A DNA stretch of 64,000 nt from the NCBI GenBank assembly GCA_965649825.1, contig OZ287700.1, positions 1,240,001 to 1,304,000 of the forward strand, read 5' to 3'. Source of the stretch: Penicillus capitatus (lineage: Eukaryota > Chlorophyta). A model generated the notes under the pieces. It saw nothing but the letters and a program-made list of their open reading frames with translations, was not told the origin of the DNA and ran no database searches. Shown here piece by piece: positions 36,602 to 47,402 of the stretch; within the stretch, counting starts at the first letter, position 1, and every line of letters starts with the position of its first letter. The position numbers and the translations under genes were made by a program.

Positions 36602-37630
36602 TCAAGGACGTGGCGGCGGTTCGCTCGACCAATCATCAGCAGGTGGTCTGGATCCCGCTGGCGGCGGGGCAGATCCCCAGTCGTCTCTCGCCGCCGCCGG
36701 AGGACCACCAGGAGGCGGGGCAGATCCCCAGTCGTCTCTCGCGGCCGCCGGAGGACCACCAGGAGGCGGGGCAGATCCCCAGTCATCTCTCGCGGCCGCT
36801 GGAGGACCAGGCGGCGGCGCTGTATCTCCCCATCCCCCATCCGTCGGCTGAGCCGCATTCCATCCTCCAGATGTATCCACGAACGGTGCGCCGCCAGCGT
36901 CCTCCCATCCTTCGCCAGCAGCTGCATACGTTCCTCCGTGTGCTGTCACCGGAGCGTCCGTCACCCATGCCTCGGCTCCCGGAATCTGAGGCTGAATGGC
37001 GCCCTCTGCCTCCTCTTCTTTGATGTCTTCCGGCTCACGGAAGAAAAACAGATCGACCACGACATCCCACTTCTCACCATACGGCAACGTCCCGCGCATT
37101 TGCAGCACCATGCGTGCCAAAATGAAGTACAGCACGCCAATGGCATGTTTGCCCTTGTTGTTCGCCGGAATCGCAATATCGACGTACTTCACTGGAGAAT
37201 CGGTATCGCAGAAAGCGATCGTCGGAATATTAACATATGAAGCCTCTTTGATCGGCTGATGATCGGTACGCGGATCACATAGAAGCAGCAGACGTGGCTC
37301 TTCATAGTACTTCTGGATCTGATTTGTGAAGGTTCCTGGAGTATGACGTCCAGCTTGGTACTTTGTCCCTGTGTAATGCGCAAACTTGAGAACGGCGCGT
37401 TGGGCATAGGGACGTGCGGTCGCGACCATGACATCCTGTGGATCTTCAATCGCCACAATGATCCTCGCCGCCAACTGCAGTTTGTTCCACGTCTTCTCCA
37501 AGTTGAAGACATGGACGCCTTCTTGGTTGCGGCCAAAAACGTAGCGCTCCATCTGGAAATCGCAGTTCTTGGTGCCGAGATGGCACCCGGCTGCGAGCAT
37601 CATCTGAACATCGAGCTCTTTCTGATTCAT
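36602..37630 (-). CDS. RPSA: 40S ribosomal protein SA (uS2)
   Basis: Intronless 342-residue gene. The conserved uS2 core is clear: [20 protein letters not shown], then [92 protein letters not shown]. After residue 205 comes the variable acidic/Trp-rich eukaryotic tail. Here it is unusually long and contains three copies of a 17-residue unit, [17 protein letters not shown]. Typical eukaryotic uS2 is about 250-300 residues. Its start is roughly 48-75 bases from the divergent TYW1 start. A member of the small subunit, also known as laminin-receptor precursor in animals. Confidence 0.97.
   Translation of the reverse strand: MNQKELDVQMMLAAGCHLGTKNCDFQMERYVFGRNQEGVHVFNLEKTWNKLQLAARIIVAIEDPQDVMVATARPYAQRAVLKFAHYTGTKYQAGRHTPGTFTNQIQKYYEEPRLLLLCDPRTDHQPIKEASYVNIPTIAFCDTDSPVKYVDIAIPANNKGKHAIGVLYFILARMVLQMRGTLPYGEKWDVVVDLFFFREPEDIKEEEAEGAIQPQIPGAEAWVTDAPVTAHGGTYAAAGEGWEDAGGAPFVDTSGGWNAAQPTDGGWGDTAPPPGPPAAARDDWGSAPPPGGPPAAARDDWGSAPPPGGPPAAARDDWGSAPPPAGSRPPADDWSSEPPPRP
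36666..36818 (-). repeat. three tandem 51-base repeats in the uS2 tail
   Basis: CAGATCCCC recurs at 36670, 36721 and 36772, exactly 51 bases apart. The units differ by only a few bases and stay in frame, each encoding 17 residues ([17 protein letters not shown]). Confidence 0.9.
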
Positions 37631-37685
37631 AATGCCGACGGACGAAATGCAAAGGCGCCGCCGAGATCGCTGGGGAGGATGTCAG

Positions 37686-37695
37686 ACGTCACATC
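37686..37695. promoter_or_regulatory. ACGTCACATC element between RPSA and TYW1
   Basis: This decamer, seen elsewhere near starts, lies just upstream of the second candidate ATG (37706) of TYW1 and 56 bases from the RPSA start. Its position favours 37706 over 37679 as the TYW1 start. Confidence 0.4.
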
Positions 37696-37705
37696 AAGTC
37701 GAGAG

Positions 37706-39809
37706 ATGGAATACCTCCTGACAACATGGATGGCTGTCGTCGTCGCGGCATGTCTGGCGACATTGGTATGGCGAAGAGTATGTTCGTTATGGAAGAGGAT
37801 CGAAGAGGTAACAGACTCTGGAAAGGAGGGAAGGATACTCTATGGCTCCCAAACGGGAACCTGCCGTACATTGGCGGAGGCACTGCATCGGAAGGCCCAC
37901 ATGCAAGGATACTCCTTAGCCTTAACGAATCTAAAAGATTTCGAAGTGGAAGATCTGCCCAAAGAGCGTTTGGTGTTGCTCCTGATCTCGACCTATGAGA
38001 ACGGCGAACCTCCAGACGATGCCAAATGGTTCTGCAGGTGTGTGCTTTGGCTGGAGAGAAGTGTGAGAAAGTGTGATATTGAAGTTGGCTGGAAGATGCG
38101 GAGAAAGATTTCCGAATGGGGAAACAGCTGATGCAGGGTACATCGTTCTCCGTCTTTGGCTGCGGAAATCGTCTCTATGGATCTTCCTTCAACGTCGTCG
38201 GGCGCCACGTGAATGCTTCTCTCAAGAAACTCGGCGCCAAACGGATTGTCGAAATGCATGTGGGCGATGAGGACAAGGGAAACATCGAGAGGCAGTTCCT
38301 CAAATGGCGCAACAAAGCAAGCGGGCTTCTTGCTGTCACTATGGGTGTCCTGAATACCTCTTGCAGATTCTGAACCAGTTACCTTCACTGGGCAATCGAC
38401 TCCAAGACGACGATTGCGAAGAGGAGAATCTAGTGCCGCGTGAAGAGGTATGCGGGTACGGATGCTCTGGGAACGTGTGATGGCGAATGCATCAAGGTGG
38501 ATATTGAAGATTTGGTAGAGGCAGGCGGTAAAGAAGCTGCCGATTCTTCTCGACCGATGGATATGTTGACGCCTATGCTGCGAACATCGTTGACGAAACA
38601 GGGTTACAAGCTCATTGGCACACACAGTGGTGTCAAGATGTGCCGGTGCGGATCTCGAGGCATGGCCTTCTGCGATATCTTCTTGATCCAGATGGACGAA
38701 ATCGATGTTACGGGGACGCGGAGGATGCTACAAACATACATTCTATGGCATCGAATCGCATCGTTGTATGGAGATGACGCCTTCCTTGGCATGTGCCAAC
38801 AAATGTGTGTTCTGTTGGCGACATCATACGAATCCTGTTGGCAAAGAGTGGAAATGGAACATGGATTCCGCGACAGAGATCGTTGTGCAATCGATCCAGT
38901 CACATCGCAAAATGATCAAAGAGTTCAGCGGTGCGCCGGGAGTCAAGAAAGAGCGATTGGAGGAGGGATATCGAGTAGGGCACTTATGTATGGGGGTGAC
39001 AAGGAGTGAAAACGGAGTGGCTTAGATCAAACACTGTGCACTGTCGTTGGTGGGAGAGCCCATTATGTACCCAGAGATCAATGCACTGGTCGATGAGCTG
39101 CATGGCAGGGGTATGTCAACCTTTCTCGTGACAAACGCACAGTTTCCTGACAACATGCAAAGATTGAAGCCAGTGACGCAGCTCTACGTTTCGGTGGATG
39201 CTGCCACCAAGGCATCGTTGAAATCCATCGACCGGCCACTCTTCGGCGATTTCTGGGAGCGATTCCAGTCGTGTCTGACGCTTCTTCGTCAGAAACGGCA
39301 GCGAACGGTGTATCGGATGACCCTTGTGAAGGAATGGAATATGAAAGAGATGGCAGAATACGCCACACTCGTCAACCTGGGCGAACCAGACTTCGTGGAG
39401 ATCAAGGGTGCCACATACTGTGGAGAATCTTCTGCCAGTGGGCTCACCATGAAGAACATTCCTTATCACGCAGACATCTGTGCCTTTGCTCAGGCCCTCT
39501 GCTATCAAACCCAAGGTATCGATCGCTCTCAGTGCGCTGCAAAGAGAGGAGATCTGTTCAGGGGTGTATGGATTGGCATGCGAACACGCACATTCCTGTT
39601 GTGTTCTGTTGGCTCGAATCGATCGATTCTTCCGCGAGGGAAGATGGCATACCTGGATCGATTACGATCGGTTTTCTGAGCTCGTGCATCGTGGCGGCGC
39701 GTTCAGTTCGGAAGATTATCAGTGCGAGACGCCTGATTGGGCGATCTATGGCGCATCGCGTCAGGGATTTGACCCAGCCGAGCAACGATTCTATAAGTGC
39801 CGAAAATGA
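37706..39809 (+). CDS. TYW1: TYW1 tRNA-4-demethylwyosine synthase
   Basis: Second step of wybutosine formation at G37 of tRNA-Phe. N-terminal membrane anchor (MEYLLTTWMAVVVAACLATL), then a flavodoxin-like domain (ILYGSQTGTCRTLAEALHRK and VFGCGNRLYGSSFNVVGRHV), then a radical-SAM domain with cluster motif CANKCVFCWRHHTNPVGKEW, followed by IKHCALSLVGEPIMYPEINA and LVTNAQFPDNM, and the C-terminal YGLACEHAHSCCVLLA and WIDYDRFSELV. The CxxxCxxC cysteines are all present. Introns include a 46-base one with two TGTGA repeats (GTGTGTGC to ATTGAAG) and one before IKHCALS. An ATG at 37679 would add nine residues. The flavodoxin plus radical-SAM fusion is the normal eukaryotic form. Confidence 0.93.
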
Positions 39810-40027
39810 CAATCGTCTAAACAGAGACAGTTTTGTTGAGATGTCCTGGCCGAGTTTGAATTGCCTGTCCTATGAGCAGTGTCAGATGGTGATGTCCACT
39901 CAAGCTTGAATTAAATTCAATCATCCCCTTGAAAAGCTACAAAATCAGACCTGTCCAATGTACAGTCATCGTACTCCTACGTTCCTCCTCGCAGCAAACC
40001 ATCAAGTGCATTCGCACAGACGAAAAG

Positions 40028-41600
40028 TCAGTATGTCGCGTTTAAATGCGAAAAAAGAGAACTAAACTGTTGATCGTAGAATCCCCCATCCTTTACGTTT
40101 TTCTGCAGTTCCTTCATTGCGATAAAAATGTAGGCGGCAATGACAGCTCCTATGAGTGGTCCGCAAATAGGGATCCATGCATAATACCATTCTGAAGGTC
40201 CTTTGCCATCTATCGGCAAGATACAATGGGCAAATCTTGGTGCCAAGTCTCGTGCTGGATTCATAGCGACACCCATTCCACCGAGACACAGAACTAACAT
40301 CGCAATCAGAAGACCGATGTAAAGAGACATGATTCCATGGCGATAGACATCATCATATCCTTCATAAAGAAATTGAGCCCGTTCCTTAATGAAGAGAATC
40401 CCGATGACAAGAAAAAACGTGGAAATGACTTCGGTGATGAGATTGATCAGAGGAGAGTACGTGGCAGGGCGAGTACAGAAGATTGCCAGTTTCATATTCT
40501 GATCAGCTCTCTTGCTTGCCGAGACTAATAGATCTTCATCGACGTTGTCTTTTGGATGAGCTTCGTGCATTGCTTGAGGGTTTACTTGGTCGCTTGATTC
40601 GAGTGCCGGGGCAGTTTCGTAGTCAGCATCGGGGTCCATTACAGTCAAATTGTTGCGCAGTGGATCGCCCACTCTCGGATCGTCTGCACGTATGGAACGA
40701 TCGGTTGTTTGATCTTCTGGGACGCTCTCCAGCTCAGACATATCGCTGCTTCTCAGACGAGGCATCTGGACATAGATCTCTCCTTCGTCTGAAATGTTCG
40801 CATTGGCCGTCGCTGCAGCACAGAAACGTCACATCAAGATTTGGCAGGAGAGAAGGTTGACCGATGGGTCAGCAGAAAGGCAGCTAGCTACCTGATCGAG
40901 AGCGGACGGCCACGGTCCCGGGATCACTGCTGTGTTCCATGCGTTCGAGTCGATTGTGCAAATCGGCGATCGTCACGGAGCGGCGTCGATTTGGTCGGGC
41001 TCTCGACGCCTCGGGGCCCAGTACAGCTGACGTGTTGTACACCAGGCTTCCGTGTGGCGTCCTCCGAACCGTCCCGCTCAATCGCCGTCCGATCTGCCAC
41101 ACTCTATTCTGAATCGCACTTGGCAGCCGCGGGGTCACTGATGGCTGACGTGTATTGTATGAAACGAAGTCGAGACCACGTCGACCAATGTCGTCACGCG
41201 TGCGCAAAAGACGCTCGGCATCTTTCTGCGGAGGCGGCTCCGGTTCGGTTTTGAACTGGGGATAATAGAAAACAAACATGAGACACGCACCAACAAAGGC
41301 ACCGAACGTTTGACTGAGGGCGATGGGGGGCCAGTCGCTCAAAGATATATCTCCAACCAGAGCACTGCCGAGTGCCATTGCTGGGTTAAGAGCCGTGCTG
41401 ATATAACCGAGGAACTGAACTGGGATAAAAACGGCGAGGCCAACGCCGAAAGCCAACCATCCGTAGCTGACGTCATGGCCTTTCGTCTTTGGCAACAGCT
41501 TATTTGCCAAGAGCGCAAGAACAAAGAAGACAAACGTCATCGTAGCGAAGGCTTCCGAAATACATCGTGAAAGAAGGGAATAGTCGCCAGAATAACCCAT
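40028..41600 (-). CDS. aquaglyceroporin with a long insertion between its halves
   Basis: Major intrinsic protein. The first half has membrane segments and NPA box 1 (GYISTALNPAMALGSALVG). The second half has GGMGVAMNPARDLAPRFAHC, where NPARD is the glycerol-facilitator form, and ends with SEWYYAWIPICGPLIGAVIA. Between them (after MFVFYYPQFKTEPEPPPQ) lie about 215 residues of polar, Arg/Ser-rich and then acidic sequence, split by a 79-base intron (about 40816-40894), before the fourth span LINLITEVISTFFLVIGIL. By standard topology this is loop C, facing outside or lumen. Total about 500 residues against a usual 250-320. It probably conducts glycerol or other small solutes. Start 41600 is clear. 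Confidence 0.88.
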
Positions 41601-41744
41601 TCGGACGGAAGAGGTGCGAAACAGTCAGAAGTGGAGGTATAAGTAGTCTCAAGTCGATGCGACGTGAATTAAATTCCCGAGAAGAACGCCTTGCGGTGGA
41701 ACGGGTCCACGTCGGACAATCTGTGTACATGCTAGCTATATGGC

Positions 41745-41960
41745 AAGTCTGTGCGTTCGTTCGATCTCCTGTGTGCGTTCGTTCGATCTCCTTGTGCGTT
41801 CGTTCGATCTCCTGTGTGTGTGCGTTCGTTCGATCTCCTGTGTGTGTGCGTTCGTTCGATCTCCTTGTGTGCGTTCGTTCGATCTCCTTGTGTGCGTGCG
41901 TTCGTTCGCGTGTTTGTTTGTTCGTTTTTTTGTTTGTTCGTTCGTTCTCTGGCTTGAACG
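41745..41960. repeat. degenerate minisatellite in the aquaporin/EB1 intergenic region
   Basis: Six full copies and one partial copy of a unit containing GCGTTCGTTCGATCTCCT, separated by variable GTGTG runs so that spacing is about 21-26 bases. It then decays into TTTGTTTGTTCG tracts. It fills nearly half of the 457-base gap between the two divergent starts, so it lies in a likely shared promoter region. No gene is seen in the gap. Confidence 0.9.
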
Positions 41961-42057
41961 GCGTAGTATTGCTCGGCGTCTTTTTCATCGTCATCATCGT
42001 CATTGTCGACACCCTTCGCGTGCACGGAGCGCAGAGCCAAGCACAGTCGTCCACAAC

Positions 42058-43262
42058 ATGGCCGCAGATGGAACGTACTTCGTTGGGCGCAACGAGCTCT
42101 TGGCGTGGATTAACACAACCCTCTCCCTGAACTTGACGAAAATTGAGCAAGTCAACATTCAACACCTGTCTGAACGCCCCTTCACGGCGCCTGTGTAGAC
42201 GGCCAACGGTGCCGTCGCTTGTCAGCTAATGGACGTCCTTTACAACAACCACTTTCCGATGCAGAAGGTCTCGACATCTTCACACAAAACTCCACACACA
42301 TGACGGACTGCACCTGCAGATCGATTTCAATGCCAACAATGAATACATTATGATTAACAACTACAAAGTCCTCCAGGCCTTCTTCAACAAGAAGGGAATT
42401 GAGAAAGTCGCTTATTGCTCTGTGCTGCATGACGAGTCATGTGCTGTCGTTGATAGAGTATCGAAGTCAATAAACTGATCAAGGGACGACCGTTAGATAA
42501 TATGGAATTCATTCAGTGGTTGAAGGCCTTTTGGGATCGCGAAACAGGTGGAATGGAATTGGAAGAAGATTACGATCCTATGGAGAGACGTCAGATGTGC
42601 AAAACAGGAGACATCAAGGAAACGGGGACAGCCACTGCTGCTGCTGCTCCGAAGGCCACGACAACCACCGTCAAAAGGCCCGGGTCCTCCAAAATGCCAT
42701 CCTCCCAAGGGACAACGCGGACAACTCCCAAAAGCAGCTCTGGAGGGTGCAGAACGGTGCCCGAGATTGAAAAGTTGATGCGGGAATGGTGTGTAGGAAG
42801 AGTCATAGCATAGGTGGACCCAGTCCCGTTGCTCGTAATACCCGTACCCATACGCCCAAGTCTTATCGAACCAGTCGAGTGGACGCCGTCCAGGCAGATC
42901 AACAAGCTGAAGAGAGGATCAAGGATTTGACGGAACAGGTGCAATGCATAGGGGGCAGACAGATGTCGAGATGGGATGGTATGTGCTTGTAGCTGACGGA
43001 TATGCGGATGACAGCCGAAGAATCGGTTCGAGAACGCGAGTTCTACTATGGCAAGCTGAGAGAAATCGAAATTCTCTGTCAGACACCGACCATCTGCGAA
43101 GAGCCGATTATCAAAGTGATTGAGCAGATTCTGTATGCCCCGAACGAAGAGGAGGCACGAGCCATCGTTCAGAAATGTCAGATGGACTATGCTGGCAGTA
43201 TTTTTGCTGAAGCTGACGAAGTAGCCCAGACAATTGAAGAAGATGAAAATGGGAATCCTTAG
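42058..43262 (+). CDS. EB1: EB1/MAPRE microtubule plus-end-binding protein
   Basis: N-terminal calponin-homology domain: MAADGTYFVGRNELLAWINT, KIEQTANGAVACQLMD, then KIDFNANNEYIMINNYKVLQ, IEVNKLIKGRPLDNMEFIQW. A Lys/Thr/Ser-rich linker follows (KATTTTVKRPGSSKMPSSQG). The C-terminal EB1 homology coil is REREFYYGKLREIEILCQTP. The tail ends EEDENGNP, not the EEY/F that recruits CAP-Gly proteins in animals. Introns of 48-55 bases are placed before TANGAV, before IDFNAN and before SIEVNK. Further ones fall in the linker, where joins are less certain. EB1 tracks growing microtubule ends, including those of spindle and flagellum. Confidence 0.93.
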
Positions 43263-43636
43263 CTGTCTCGCTGCTGTCAAGCACTGGATGCCTCCGCCCC
43301 TTCCATTGCAGAGTCAGAGATTGAAATCGTGCGCATCTATCTCATTCATGTCTAATAACGATAGCCCTCTTGGTGTGAGTGGATGGGCACTGTTTCTAGC
43401 TCCCCGCGGTGGAGTCGTCTGTCGAATTTAGAATATTGATTCTTTTCATTGGTCTCCAAGAATGAGTCAGTTGGTCCATTGACCTGGTTCATAGGCGATT
43501 CCAAAATGGGAGTTCAGTTTGATGATGCATTCCCTACACTTCCTGATGATTGTCAATGGCTCGATGACCCTTTCACAATGTGCAACAAGTGTAAAGCACT
43601 CAATAACAGACAGACAGATCGTTTGATGCAGTGTCT
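43263..43636. other. gap between EB1 and ELP6-like gene
   Basis: Convergent 3' ends. Short open frames are present on both strands, but none shows protein-like composition or splice support. I see nothing to annotate. Confidence 0.4.
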
Positions 43637-44374
43637 TCACAAATCGAAGTCGAGATGGGGCAAAAACACAACGCCTGTCTCTCGCAGCCGATAAAAGCAC
43701 TCCACACAGAATTCTGTTTCTTCATTGGATGACGGCGCCGCCGCCACTGTTCTCTGCGTTTGGCGGCGCAGTCGGCCATCGACATTGGCGATGGAGAGAA
43801 GGTCGATTGGGATGGGTTCGATGATGTGATCGAAGAGAGGACGGAGATTGGCGACCAGATCACGATCGACATCCGATGTGCACAGCGTCATAAAGCTGTT
43901 TGGCTGACCCAGTACCATCTGCCCAATATTCATGCAACATCGGCAAAAGCTCAGGAGCTGTTGGGGATAGGCATTCAGACAGAGAAGCGTGGAGATCGAG
44001 TCGATGATCAGCGTAAAGCTAGCGTCCTCCTTTTCTGTCGGCCAGGATTTGATAAGGCGCAGAATCTCATCGAAGAGGGCATCGAAACGGCAGGCATGGC
44101 TTGTTTCCAGGTCGACGTTGCAGACTGACGTCAGGAGGTCGAAAACGCGGAGCTGTTGGGAAGCTATGAGGCTGTGCACCGATACGCCGGTCTTTCTCAG
44201 AACGCGCGCGTAGTGCTCGATGTTCTGATCAACCGTCACGAACATACACCGTCTGCCTGATAGCAGATGCTCCTTCAACAGGTGCGAAATCAGGAACCGC
44301 GTTTCGTTCTGCAGCGTGCTTTGAATCAACACCGATCCCGGACATCTCGATAACGAAACGAAATCCACCGACAT
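43637..44374 (-). CDS. ELP6-like: Elongator subunit ELP6-like protein
   Basis: RecA-fold protein without a Walker motif. The stretch SVLIQSTLQNETRFLISHLL, then GRRCMFVTVDQNIEHYARVL and KTGVSVHSLIASQQLRVFDL, and the strand SFTLIIDSISTLLCLNAYPQ resemble ELP6, which with ELP4 and ELP5 forms the Elongator ring used for wobble-uridine modification of tRNA. The reading frame is uninterrupted over 245 residues. I start at Met 44374 (MSVDFVSLSRCPG) because upstream codons in the same frame look non-coding. A KaiC/RAD51-like paralogue such as ELP5 is the main alternative. Confidence 0.75.
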   Translation of the reverse strand: MSVDFVSLSRCPGSVLIQSTLQNETRFLISHLLKEHLLSGRRCMFVTVDQNIEHYARVLRKTGVSVHSLIASQQLRVFDLLTSVCNVDLETSHACRFDALFDEILRLIKSWPTEKEDASFTLIIDSISTLLCLNAYPQQLLSFCRCCMNIGQMVLGQPNSFMTLCTSDVDRDLVANLRPLFDHIIEPIPIDLLSIANVDGRLRRQTQRTVAAAPSSNEETEFCVECFYRLRETGVVFLPHLDFDL

Positions 44375-44629
44375 GACGCGACGACTAACGACACGCCTCT
44401 CACAGACACGGTCACGGAGACGAGGAAAAACGATGGAATGTGTATATACGCTCCTATTATCAACGATCTCTTTCGTCGATTCCTTCCCCGAGAACGCATA
44501 CGACCGGAGCGCGTGGTTGGGGAATAAAGACACAGCCAGTGGTCGGTGTCCCATTGCTAAGAAATTTGTTCCGACGAAAATGCATTCATTGAAGTCGGTC
44601 ACAGCGTCACTCTTCTATCGGTATTGTCG

Positions 44630-45858
44630 TCAAGTCGATAGGAAACGAGATTGGCAGTCCTTAGCGAGTTCCTTCGAGCCGATGTAGATGGTGCTCTTGT
44701 CATCGAATGTCTCAATTCTTTGATCCAGAGATGACCCCTCATCGTTGTACGCTGCCCCTCCTGCCGCCTAATGATCACATCTCACTCTTTCTACAAGTGT
44801 GATTCCCTTCGAAAGCGTCACCTCGACAATGTAGGCCATTGGCATACACTCATACATCAAACGCAGACGCGTCGGCGAAAGCGGAGAAGAGGGAAAACAG
44901 TAGAGACCGCCGCCCTAGAACGGATACCAATGTGTGAGGACAAAGAGTGAGAGGATGCGGTGGCGGACAGAAGTGAGAATGTTGTGAATGTCCGAGACCA
45001 TGGCGCCGGAGTATCTGAGAATGTAATGGTTCTCCATCCAGCTTTGCATCAGTGCTTGATAAGGAGGACTGTCAGCCGCCGCCCGGAAATTCGCGGGAGC
45101 GCAGATCTTCTCTTCGCCAATGGTGATTTCATCACGCGCCAGAGACCACACTCCATTGACATAGACAAACTCCTGGACCTTCACTGTGACGTCGGTGTCT
45201 AAAAACAACGATGCTTAGAGAGTGTGCTTCGTTGAGGGTGATAGCGATGCCCGAAATCGGACGAGCGATGACAAGGAGTGTTTTGGGGCCATAGACAGCA
45301 TAGGCAGCACTGGCCAGATCACGTCCTGTCTGGCCAATGGGTGTATTGCCCTTCCAGATACCGATGATGGTCCCCACAGCGAAGTTGGACTTGAAGATAC
45401 TGGATCCATCCAGAGGATCGAACGCCACACAATAGCCAGATCCGGCCGCTTTCCTGGCCACTGGATATTCTTCACTTGGTGCCGTTTCGACGCATTCGCT
45501 CTCGATAAAGCGATTGAGCAGAATCTCATCTGTCCGAACATCTGCCTATCGAAACGATGTGCATAGTATTGTGGAAAAGATGAGATCATACCATGAGCTG
45601 AGAATCGCCAAACTGATTTGGCTGTCCCGTATAGTCCGCGCTGATCACTCCGAGTTCTGCCTGGATGTATCAAATCACGAAAGAGACGCTATTCGAGTGG
45701 CAGGATGATGTTAAGTACTGCGATGTCGGTGGCCGCCCGGCTAATGGCTAATAACACCGCCGCCTGAAAAACGCACGCATTTGGCAGGCCGAATGGTGGC
45801 GCGATTTTACGAGTCCTTTCGGCAGCGTCTTCAGTTCATCTGTCAAGAGCCGATGCAT
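44630..45858 (-). CDS. FBP: fructose-1,6-bisphosphatase
   Basis: Gluconeogenic and Calvin-cycle enzyme. The order of pieces after removing about seven introns: LLAISRAATDIA, ELGVISADYTGQPNQFGDSQ, ADVRTDEILLNRFIESE, YCVAFDPLDGSSIFKSNFAV (metal-site DPLDGSS), GTIIGIWKGNTPIG, YAVYGPKTLLVIA, ICAPANFRAA, ILRYSGAMVSDIHNIL, GGGLYCFPSS, LRLMYECMPMAYIVE, AAGGAA and IYIGSKELA. The short N-terminus (MHRLLTDELKTLPKGL) has no obvious transit peptide and no redox-regulatory insertion is evident, so this is probably the cytosolic or a redox-insensitive form. The 3' half lies downstream of three small introns and was recovered by phase, ending at TGA 44632-44630. Sedoheptulose bisphosphatase is the alternative. 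Confidence 0.92.
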
Positions 45859-46194
45859 CACGGATCCTGCAGTGGTCATTAGGTCTTTCGAGCGACTTGG
45901 ATGGTGTTTGCGACGTTATCGATCCGTGGCGTGATGTGACATATGTTGCTGCATTTATACACCACAGAGTAACACTCTAACGTCACAGATCGGCAGAAGA
46001 ATCCCCAAAATCGATTCGTTGAATGGATTGAATGTTCGTGTCAGGAAGAGTATCGTGGTGCTTCACGCACACACACACTGCTAAAATCGAAATCCAGGAC
46101 AATAAACGGTTTTTTTGGAAGAGATTTCAAAATGTGTCCATTGAACAGAGATGTCAGGGAGCTAATTGAATAGCAAGACAATTACGTCTCTTGA
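45859..46194. other. intergenic gap
   Basis: Likely promoter of fructose-bisphosphatase plus the 3' region of the next minus-strand gene. GATGTGAC and AACGTCACAG variants of the recurring motif lie near 45935 and 45980. There is also an AT-rich stretch around 46080-46200. No gene recognised. Confidence 0.4.
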
Positions 46195-47091
46195 TCAGCA
46201 TACTTTATTTTTTTCTACTTGAAATCTGTCCAGAGCAATGTACCAAAGATCGAGGGCAAAGTAAACTGCGTTTAAAAGATACGTATAGAGAAACCCAATC
46301 AAGATCTTGGAGAAGTGCCAAAAAGTGGAAGCCTTCAGTTTCCAAGAGACATTTATCTTTGTGTAGCGATCTTGGTGATGTCTAATACGCTGATCGTCGA
46401 CACAACATACGGTTTGAACCTACACGTATGTCTCCAAGTGAGCTAAACCATCAGAGAGAGAGACTCACGTTACCTCACAAGTAATGACCTCTGGCAACAA
46501 GTAGTGTATCAAAGGCAGAGGATGCACAACATATCGGCGCAAGCATTCAGCTGTGTACACAGTTACCTTATTCTCCGCAGGTTCACTCTTGAGATTCTTG
46601 ATGAAGACTTCGACTTTGAGGAATAGACAGATCAGCGTCAAAAAATGATAGAAGATACAACGGGCGCCAGCCAGAGTAATAAAGTTGTCTTCGTAGATGG
46701 CATCTTCATGGTAGTGAGGCATAACAACCTCCAACTGCTGCATCGCATTGGATGTTGTGAATACGAAGGCACCAGACTGCGATGTCTGCTGGGAAGTGCT
46801 CGGCGTCGGGGTCAGACATTCTGGAATGCCTTCGGCAGTGAGATGCAGACTCTCTTCTGAAAATGCCGGAGAGAAGGATCGCCGCCAGACCATGTCTTCA
46901 TTCAGCTCCGATTCTTCTTTAGTAGCACCGAACAACGCGTCTTCGTCATTCGCTAGGGCTTTCTCCTTCAGCAGAGACCGTAAAGTAGAGGCTATGTGCC
47001 ATATTGGATGGGAGTACCGTTGCAGCGTGGGAGTATGCATGTGCTTTTGAAGCAAGAAGCCATAGTCCGGTGGCGCCAGCACATAAGACAT
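46195..47091 (-). CDS. unknown multi-pass membrane protein
   Basis: I do not recognise the family. Exon 1 starts MSYVLAPPDYGFLLQKHMHT and runs about 207 residues through a Ser/Thr/Glu-rich stretch (ECLTPTPSTSQQTSQS) and a hydrophobic segment (CIFYHFLTLICLFLKVEVFI). An intron from GTAACGTGAG to ACGTGTAG joins it to a last exon reading SWKLKASTFWHFSKILIGFL, then YTYLLNAVYFALDLWYIALD, and stopping at 46195. Two or three membrane spans are likely. It lies head to head (311 bases) with the IFT121 gene. The start may be further upstream. Confidence 0.6.
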
Positions 47092-47402
47092 GTTTCTTTT
47101 TGAAAAGCTGATTCATCGTTCCGCTCGGACGAGAATCTGCCGTCAAAGAACTCGTGTCCGTCGTGGCACCAGTTATGTGCTGAAAGAGAGAAAGGACCAA
47201 AGAACCGCAGAAACGACGCATTAAGATATGCAAAGATTACAGCAACTTCATACACACACAGCGTTTTCCTTTCCGCTGATGCAGACCACGCATTCAAACG
47301 GCACATTTCATATAACCGCCGACACAGATCATAAAACGTACGACAGTCCATCTGTTAGGCAAAAGTCGTCGGCGACCGGCAGAGGATCGAAGAGAAACCG
47401 CG

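Noticed and set aside
36496-37240. Several plus-strand frames over the uS2 repeat region
   Set aside because: They mirror the GC-rich repeats of the ribosomal protein gene on the other strand.
41500-42165. Minus- and plus-strand frames full of ERTHTGDRTN-like repeats
   Set aside because: They are translations of the minisatellite and not proteins.
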